The position numbers were made by a program, and so were the translations under genes. From positions 1-26,845 of the forward strand of contig JAVERU010000030.1 in the NCBI GenBank assembly GCA_034006965.1: a stretch of DNA of 26,845 nt. Reading direction: 5' to 3'. Source of the stretch: Perlabentimonas sp034006965 (lineage in GTDB: Bacteria > Bacteroidota > Bacteroidia > Bacteroidales > Tenuifilaceae). The notes beneath the pieces were generated by a model. It saw nothing but the letters and a program-made list of their open reading frames with translations. It made no database searches and was not told where the DNA came from. This document shows, one piece after another, positions 21,905 to 26,845 of the stretch (the first letter of the stretch is position 1; each line of letters begins with the position of its first letter).

Positions 21905-23596
21905 CTACCATCCAGCAGCCTGACCGTCCTTGCGCGATTCCGATGCGCCATAGTACACGCCATTCACCTCGTCCCACATAATGGCTTGGTAGCCACCAAA
22001 TCCACCTAAATCCCACTGGATTTTATGGCCTTTGCCAATAAGCGTACGAATGGTTTCCCAGTCGAAACCAGTTTCAAGTAAAACAGTTCCTCCATCGGTC
22101 ATCTTTTGACCAGTGGGCTCCGATGAGCCAATGTGCTGCACTCGTGGTGCATCGCCAGCCTCCTGAAGATTCATCCCAAAATCGACCAGATTAATCACAA
22201 TTTGCGCATGCCCCTGAGGTTGCATACCGCCACCCATCACCCCAAAGCTAATGTAAGGTTTTCCGTCCTTGGTGATAAAACCGGGGATAATGGTATGGAA
22301 TGGTCTTTTGCCGGGAGCATAAGTATTTAAATAACCTTCCTCAAGGTTAAACCCTTCGCCTCTATCCTGCAGCACAAAACCAAGCCCCCACGGGGTCATA
22401 CCCGAGCCCATTCCTCGGTAGTTACTTTGGATAAGCGATACCATATTACCATCCTTATCGGCAACGGTAAGGTAAATTGTACTTGGATTATCGAGATTAC
22501 CGTGGTCGTATCGTCGAGCGGCCCTTGCTGGGTCGATAAGCTGTCTGCGCTCGGCTGCGTACTCTTTGGATATCAACCTGTCAACCGGAACCAGACCATG
22601 GTGCATATCGGCATAGTAGTGGGCACGATCCTCCCATGCCAACTTTTTGGCCTCAACAAAGTGGTGCAAGTACTCCGCGCTACCAAAGCCCATGGAGGCT
22701 ATATCGTACCCCTCAAGAATATTAAGAATTTGCAATGCGGCGATACCCTGCCCATTTGGTGGAAGCTCCCACACATCGTAACCACGATAATTTGCTGATG
22801 CTGGGTTTACCCATTCCGACTTGTGCGAGGCCATATCGTCGAAGCTCAAAAAGCCACCTTGCTCCTGAACGCACGATGCAATGGTTTTGGCAATATCACC
22901 TTTGTAAAACGCATCGCGACCACCCTTGGCAATCTTCTCGTAGGTGTTGGCCAGATCGGGGTTTTTAAAAATTTCGCCCTTAGCGGGCATCTTGCCGTTG
23001 GGCATATATGTCTCCTTAAAATTTGGATACTGCCCAAGGATACGTGCCGAACGCTCCAAGTAGTAGGCAATAAGCTCTGTTACAGGAAATCCATTACGAG
23101 CATATTCAATGGCAGGGCTAAGAATTTTGTTCATGGGAAGTTTCCCGAATTTACTGTGCAGCTCAAACCAACCATCCACCGCACCGGGAACGGTAACTGG
23201 CAGAGGGCCATACGATGGTATTCTTTCGTATCCTTCCTCTTTTAGATATTCGAGCGACATATTTTTGGGCGAGCGGCCGCTTGCATTAAGCCCATGTAGT
23301 TTCTGCGATTTTGCATCCCACACAATGGCAAACAGGTCCCCACCAATGCCGCAGCCGGTAGGCTCCATTAATCCAAGAATGGCGTTGGCTGCAATAGCAG
23401 CATCTACAGCTGACCCTCCAGCTTTAAGAATATCAATGGCAACCTGAGTGGCCAAGGGGTGACTGGTGGCTGCCATACCGTTTTGGGCTATAACCTCCGA
23501 TCGGGTGGCAAAGCTGTGGCCAGTAATTCTGTCCTGTGCAAATGCACCCAAAACAACGATAGATGCTAGGAAGAGTAGGGTTAGTTTTTTCATCAT
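21905..23596 (-). CDS. ggt: Gamma-glutamyltransferase (gamma-glutamyltranspeptidase)
   Basis: A 563-residue Ntn hydrolase precursor. The signal peptide is MMKKLTLLFLASIVVLGAFA with likely cleavage before QDR. The large-subunit core is typical: SHPLATQVAIDILKAGGSAVDAA from 45, EPTGCGIGGDLFAIV at 78-92, GRSP at 107-110, VPGAVDGW at 136-143. The autoprocessing site is T373 in PSTIYLTVADKDGN, which becomes the N-terminal nucleophile of the small subunit. SNYRGMGSGM (391-400) and FGVMGGGMQPQGH near the end supply the substrate and oxyanion loops. The enzyme cleaves or transfers the gamma-glutamyl group of glutathione and related peptides in the periplasm. The TIYLTVAD form with a shortened lid resembles GGT-like hydrolases rather than the E. 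coli enzyme, so hydrolysis may dominate. Either of two adjacent ATG codons could start it. The 5' leader is about 90 bases. Confidence 0.92.
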   Translation of the reverse strand: MMKKLTLLFLASIVVLGAFAQDRITGHSFATRSEVIAQNGMAATSHPLATQVAIDILKAGGSAVDAAIAANAILGLMEPTGCGIGGDLFAIVWDAKSQKLHGLNASGRSPKNMSLEYLKEEGYERIPSYGPLPVTVPGAVDGWFELHSKFGKLPMNKILSPAIEYARNGFPVTELIAYYLERSARILGQYPNFKETYMPNGKMPAKGEIFKNPDLANTYEKIAKGGRDAFYKGDIAKTIASCVQEQGGFLSFDDMASHKSEWVNPASANYRGYDVWELPPNGQGIAALQILNILEGYDIASMGFGSAEYLHHFVEAKKLAWEDRAHYYADMHHGLVPVDRLISKEYAAERRQLIDPARAARRYDHGNLDNPSTIYLTVADKDGNMVSLIQSNYRGMGSGMTPWGLGFVLQDRGEGFNLEEGYLNTYAPGKRPFHTIIPGFITKDGKPYISFGVMGGGMQPQGHAQIVINLVDFGMNLQEAGDAPRVQHIGSSEPTGQKMTDGGTVLLETGFDWETIRTLIGKGHKIQWDLGGFGGYQAIMWDEVNGVYYGASESRKDGQAAGW

Positions 23597-24028
23597 ATTG
23601 AGCTTTTGGTATGTTGGTTTGATTGGTAAATAGGCTAATGGTTTAGTTGGCTAATGTTTGCTGAGTTAGTTGAGAATTGTTTAGAGCTTTGAAACAAATA
23701 TAAGGGAATGAGGAGATTAATGGGCTATCATTTTTGAATGATTAAAATTTTTTTTAACGATAATCTACAAGACAACATAGCGTATAGTGCTCTTTGTTAA
23801 AACCTTAGAAACAAATACACAAAAACGCAAAAGGTAGTCTGCTATTCGTCAACACCCACACCATACCAACCTCATCATTCTACATTCGATATTCAGTATT
23901 CGACATTAAAAAAATTTCACACTAAGCAGCAATGCAGCTGTCAATAAGCGGTTAGCTACCCTTATCTGTTTTCCCTAACACAACCTCCAAACGTGCCTAC
24001 AAAATCGTGCGCATACATAGATATTCCC
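23597..24028. other. Divergent intergenic region between ggt and gltX
   Basis: About 430 A+T-rich bases with the two outward promoters. Near 23630-23665 the motif GGCTAATG occurs twice. At about 23878-23910 there is a degenerate tandem of ATTCGATATTC-like units. No gene is seen. Confidence 0.5.
23695..23702 (-). promoter_or_regulatory. TAnnTTTG -7 box for ggt
   Basis: TATATTTG on the minus strand matches the Bacteroidota -7 consensus, 99 bases before the ggt ATG. No clear -33 TTG at the usual distance. Confidence 0.45.
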
Positions 24029-24036
24029 TATCTTTG
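24029..24036 (+). promoter_or_regulatory. TAnnTTTG -7 box for gltX
   Basis: TATCTTTG matches the -7 consensus and lies 24 bases before the gltX ATG, implying a short leader. The -33 element is not clear. Confidence 0.5.
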
Positions 24037-24060
24037 TACCATAAATAAACCAAAGTAACT

Positions 24061-25587
24061 ATGTCGCAACAAAACGTAAGGGTACGATTTGCCCCAAGTC
24101 CCACTGGGCCACTACATATTGGCGGTGTACGCACCGCGCTTTTCAACTACTTTTTTGCCCGTCAGCATGGCGGAACTTTTATTCTGCGCATTGAGGATAC
24201 CGACTCGCAGCGGTTTGTACCAGGCGCCGAGGAGTACATCAACGAGTCGCTGAAGTGGTGCGGAATTCAGATTGATGAGGGCGTTGGCGAGGGTGGTGAT
24301 TTTGGCCCCTATCGCCAGAGCGAGCGTAAGGCTATTTACAAGCAGTATGCCGATCAGCTGGTTGTTTCGGGCAATGCTTACTACGCCTTCGATACTGCCG
24401 AGGAGCTAGATGCTATGCGTAAGGAGGCCGAGGCCAAAGGCGAAGCGTTTACCTACGGAGCAAAAATACGTAACAAAATGAAAACCTCGCTGGCTCTTTC
24501 GGCCGATGAGGTGCAGAAACGTATTCATGCAGGCAAGCAGTGGGTTATCCGCTTTAAAATGCCCGAAAACGAGGATGTGGTGATGAACGATATAATCCGT
24601 GGCGAGGTAACCGTAAACACATCTACCCTAGATGATAAGGTGCTTTTTAAAAGTGCCGATATGCTGCCAACGTACCATCTGGCCAACGTTACCGACGACT
24701 ACCTAATGCAAATATCACACGTTATCCGTGGCGAGGAGTGGCTGCCATCCCTGCCTTTGCACGTTTTGCTTTACCGTGCGCTGGGGTGGACCGATAGGAT
24801 GCCGCAATTTGCACACCTTCCGCTACTGCTAAAGCCTAGCGGCAATGGTAAGCTTAGCAAGCGCGATGGCGATAAGATGGGATTCCCCGTTTTTCCGCTT
24901 GAGTGGAAATCGGCACAGGGTGAAGTATCTCGTGGTTACCGCGAGGATGGATACCTGCCCGATGCCTTTGTAAACCTACTTGCCTTGTTGGGTTGGAACT
25001 CGGGAACCGACCAGGAGATTTTCTCTATGGATGAGCTGATTGCAAAATTTTCGCTTGAGCGGGTTAACAAGTCGGGTGCGCGGTTCGATCCTGAAAAGGC
25101 CAAGTGGTTCAATCATCAATATCTTGTAAAAAAAGATGATAAGGATTTGGCGCAAGAGTTTGCAAAGATACTTGATGAAAAAGGTGTGAGCTATGATTCG
25201 CAAAGGGTTGAAAAGATTGTTGGGCTGGTGAAGGAGCGAGTTAGCTTTGTGCATGAGATTTGGGATCAGGCATCATTCTTTTTTGAGCAACCCACATCGT
25301 ATGATGAGGCAACGGTCAAAAAGTTCTGGAAGGAGGATACGGGGGCTATTATGAATGAGGTTTCCGAAGTTATAAAAGGTGTTGATTCTTACCTAGCCAG
25401 TGAGATTGAGCCTGCCATTAAAAACTTTATCAACGAGAAGGGTTACGGTATGGGCAAGGTGATGAATGCGCTTAGGCTAAGCCTAGTGGGCGAGTCGAAA
25501 GGGCCAGGGGTTGCCGATATTTGCGAGCTGCTTGGGCGCGACGAAACGGTTAGCAGGATAAATAATGCGGTAAAAGTATTGGGATAA
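24061..25587 (+). CDS. gltX: Glutamyl-tRNA synthetase
   Basis: A 508-residue class I aminoacyl-tRNA synthetase. The HIGH-type motif is HIGG at 19-22 in FAPSPTGPLHIGGVRTALFN; the second signature is KLSKR at 263-267 in GNGKLSKRDGDKMGFPVFPL, a KMSKS variant. IEDTDSQR at 43-50 and the HVIRGEEWLPS segment near 219-229 are further family marks. The C-terminal part (about 330-508) is the helical anticodon-binding domain. It joins glutamate to tRNA-Glu with ATP in the cytoplasm and is essential in nearly all bacteria. Whether it also charges tRNA-Gln cannot be told here. It has its own promoter and a strong terminator, so it is a single-gene unit. Length is normal and the frame is intact. Confidence 0.97.
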   Translation: MSQQNVRVRFAPSPTGPLHIGGVRTALFNYFFARQHGGTFILRIEDTDSQRFVPGAEEYINESLKWCGIQIDEGVGEGGDFGPYRQSERKAIYKQYADQLVVSGNAYYAFDTAEELDAMRKEAEAKGEAFTYGAKIRNKMKTSLALSADEVQKRIHAGKQWVIRFKMPENEDVVMNDIIRGEVTVNTSTLDDKVLFKSADMLPTYHLANVTDDYLMQISHVIRGEEWLPSLPLHVLLYRALGWTDRMPQFAHLPLLLKPSGNGKLSKRDGDKMGFPVFPLEWKSAQGEVSRGYREDGYLPDAFVNLLALLGWNSGTDQEIFSMDELIAKFSLERVNKSGARFDPEKAKWFNHQYLVKKDDKDLAQEFAKILDEKGVSYDSQRVEKIVGLVKERVSFVHEIWDQASFFFEQPTSYDEATVKKFWKEDTGAIMNEVSEVIKGVDSYLASEIEPAIKNFINEKGYGMGKVMNALRLSLVGESKGPGVADICELLGRDETVSRINNAVKVLG

Positions 25588-25611
25588 TAAATTTCGATTT
25601 GTCGACAACAC

Positions 25612-25643
25612 AAAAAGGGCTACCAATCAGGCAGCCCTTTTTT
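25612..25643. terminator. Bidirectional terminator between gltX and the S9 peptidase
   Basis: A 10-bp stem, AAAAAGGGCT at 25612-25621 with AGCCCTTTTT at 25633-25642, has T-runs on both strands, so it can end transcription from gltX (plus) and from the convergent peptidase gene (minus). Confidence 0.9.
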
Positions 25644-25660
25644 GTTTTATGTAGATTTTA

Positions 25661-26731
25661 TTACTCAACCAACTCGTACCCCATTTCGCCTTTTTCGGTT
25701 TGGGGAATTCCGTACTTTAGCCATTTGGGTGCTGGAGCATCCTTTAGGTAATGGTCAAAGAATTGTTGCATACGGATGGTCCAGTCAATTCGATTGGCAC
25801 GGCGAACCAAGTTGTGCGCCTCATCGTTGTAGTTTATCATCCAAACGGGCTTCTCGAGCCTGCGCAGGGCAAGGAATAGCTCAATGCCTTGGTACCACGG
25901 CACTGCCTCATCGGCATCATCATGGCGAATAAGCAGCGGGGTGTTCACCCTAGGCGCATAGAACAGCGGCGAGTTCTCGATGTAGTGCATTGGGCGTTCC
26001 CACAGCGTAGCACCAATTCGGCTCTGGGTGCGCTCGTACTGGAACATACGCGCCAAGCCGCTTCCCCACCGAATACCGCCGTAGGCACTGGTCATGTTGC
26101 TAACCGGCGCACCCGCCGAAGCGGCCTTGAACAGATCGGTTTGGGTAACTAGGTAGGCAATTTGGTAGCCACCCCAGCTCTGCCCCTGAACGCCAATCCT
26201 GTTAATATCAACAAACCCCCTATTCACCATGGCCATAGTGCCGCTAACAATGGCATCGTAGGCGCTTTTGCCCGGAAGCCCCTCTAGGTAGGCAATATCG
26301 GGCATAAATACGATGTACCCATTGCTAACGTAGAATGTGGGGCAGATAACCGAGCGCCCGGGCGCTGGCTTGTGGTGCGTATGCAGGTTATCGGCATGGC
26401 GCTCGTAAAAGTAAACCATCATGGGGTACTCCTTGGTGGGGTCGAAATTTTCGGGAAGGTATAGCAACCCTTCCACCTCGTTCCGGTTAAAGTCGTGCCA
26501 TTTGGTTAGCTCCACGGTTCCCCATAAGTATTGGCTTTGCTGCGGATTGGTGCTGGATAGCTTAGCGCTGTTGGTAAAGTTAGCGGTGCTAACCCAAAGG
26601 TCGGGGTATTCATGGTACGACTGGCGTGTCCACAGCAGTGTGGATAGATCCTCGCTGTTAGCTCTTACGGAATATTGGTATGGTTCCTTCAGCATCACCC
26701 TTGGGGTGGTTGACCTTCCGGGAACCACCAT
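25661..26731 (-). pseudogene. S9-family prolyl oligopeptidase, catalytic part only (N-terminally truncated)
   Basis: The open frame gives 356 residues from an ATG at 26731. It contains the complete alpha/beta-hydrolase domain of an S9 peptidase: Ser185 in GVQGQSWGGYQ, Asp274 in RHDDADEAVPW, and His306 in NDEAHNL. Family members of this type are 700-900 residues with an N-terminal beta-propeller; here only the last strand region (PRVMLKEPYQYSVR, EYPDLWVSTANFT) remains. Upstream the frame continues for 10 codons (TFFKCGCPGFA) to a TAG and the remaining bases to the window end look non-coding. There is no signal peptide, although relatives are exported. So the gene is probably a truncated remnant, or the 5' part is lost through rearrangement or misassembly. 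Convergent with gltX. Confidence 0.8.
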
Positions 26732-26845
26732 CGCAAAACCAGGGCAACCGCATTTAAAAAAAGTAACCTAAAATTTGGACCGGCTCCTTAATCTGTTTAT
26801 ATTTACCCTGACTTTAGCGTCAATGAAGGCGTTAAAAAAAAATGC

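Noticed and set aside
22133..23447. Plus-strand open frames across ggt
   Set aside because: Antisense to a fully convincing gamma-glutamyltransferase gene.
1..26845. tRNA or rRNA genes
   Set aside because: No cloverleaf with the TTC-type T-loop or rRNA signature was recognised on either strand by eye; a covariance-model scan would settle it.

Overview
The window looks like a chromosome segment from a Bacteroidota member, probably a marine or anaerobic Bacteroidales/Marinilabiliales-type organism. The signs are Bacteroidota-style promoters (TAnnTTTG -7 boxes upstream of several genes), a PorT-like barrel, a Bacteroidota-type sirtuin without zinc cysteines, a short-chain-type threonine dehydrogenase, an S9 prolyl oligopeptidase and GC-rich dispersed palindromes. 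Housekeeping genes at about 4.7-7.2 kb and 20.2-26.7 kb look clearly richer in G+C than the restriction-modification module (1.06-3.84 kb) and the lipid gene block (8.0-19.3 kb). That contrast is by eye, not computed.

Layout. Positions 1-4400 are a scarred accessory region. It holds the 3' end of an IS transposase, a broken TolC-type efflux gene, a compact type II restriction-modification operon on the minus strand (controller, C5-cytosine methyltransferase, PD-(D/E)XK endonuclease), and a broken TetR gene. The TetR and TolC remnants lie on the same strand on either side of the restriction module, as if it had landed in a TetR-TolC efflux operon. Then come threonine dehydrogenase with a terminator and a sirtuin overlapping a barrel gene. 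A repeat-bearing gap follows.

Positions 7.96-19.34 kb hold the most interesting block. It contains a TetR regulator with a palindromic operator over its promoter, an MMPL/RND exporter, a LolA-like periplasmic protein, a frameshifted acyl carrier protein and a frameshifted lipid-type methyltransferase. A tight seven-gene operon follows: GNAT-like protein, SDR, PlsC-like acyltransferase, patatin-like lipase, GT2 glycosyltransferase, an unknown polytopic membrane protein and a DUF1302-like outer-membrane barrel. Together these could build or remodel an unusual lipid and carry it across the envelope (MMPL in the inner membrane, LolA-like in the periplasm, barrel in the outer membrane). No ketosynthase is present, so it is either an incomplete biosynthetic cluster or mainly a modification and transport system. 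The ACP and methyltransferase are each broken by a single-base homopolymer change, which could be decay or sequence error.

Positions 19.3-26.8 kb return to ordinary chromosome: a repeat-rich gap, the prolyl-tRNA editing protein ProX, an unrecognised exported protein, gamma-glutamyltransferase, glutamyl-tRNA synthetase and the 3' half of an S9 peptidase that has lost its propeller domain. A 99-bp repeat occurs in inverted orientation at 7464-7562 and 21583-21681, bracketing the lipid block. No rRNA, tRNA or CRISPR array was seen.
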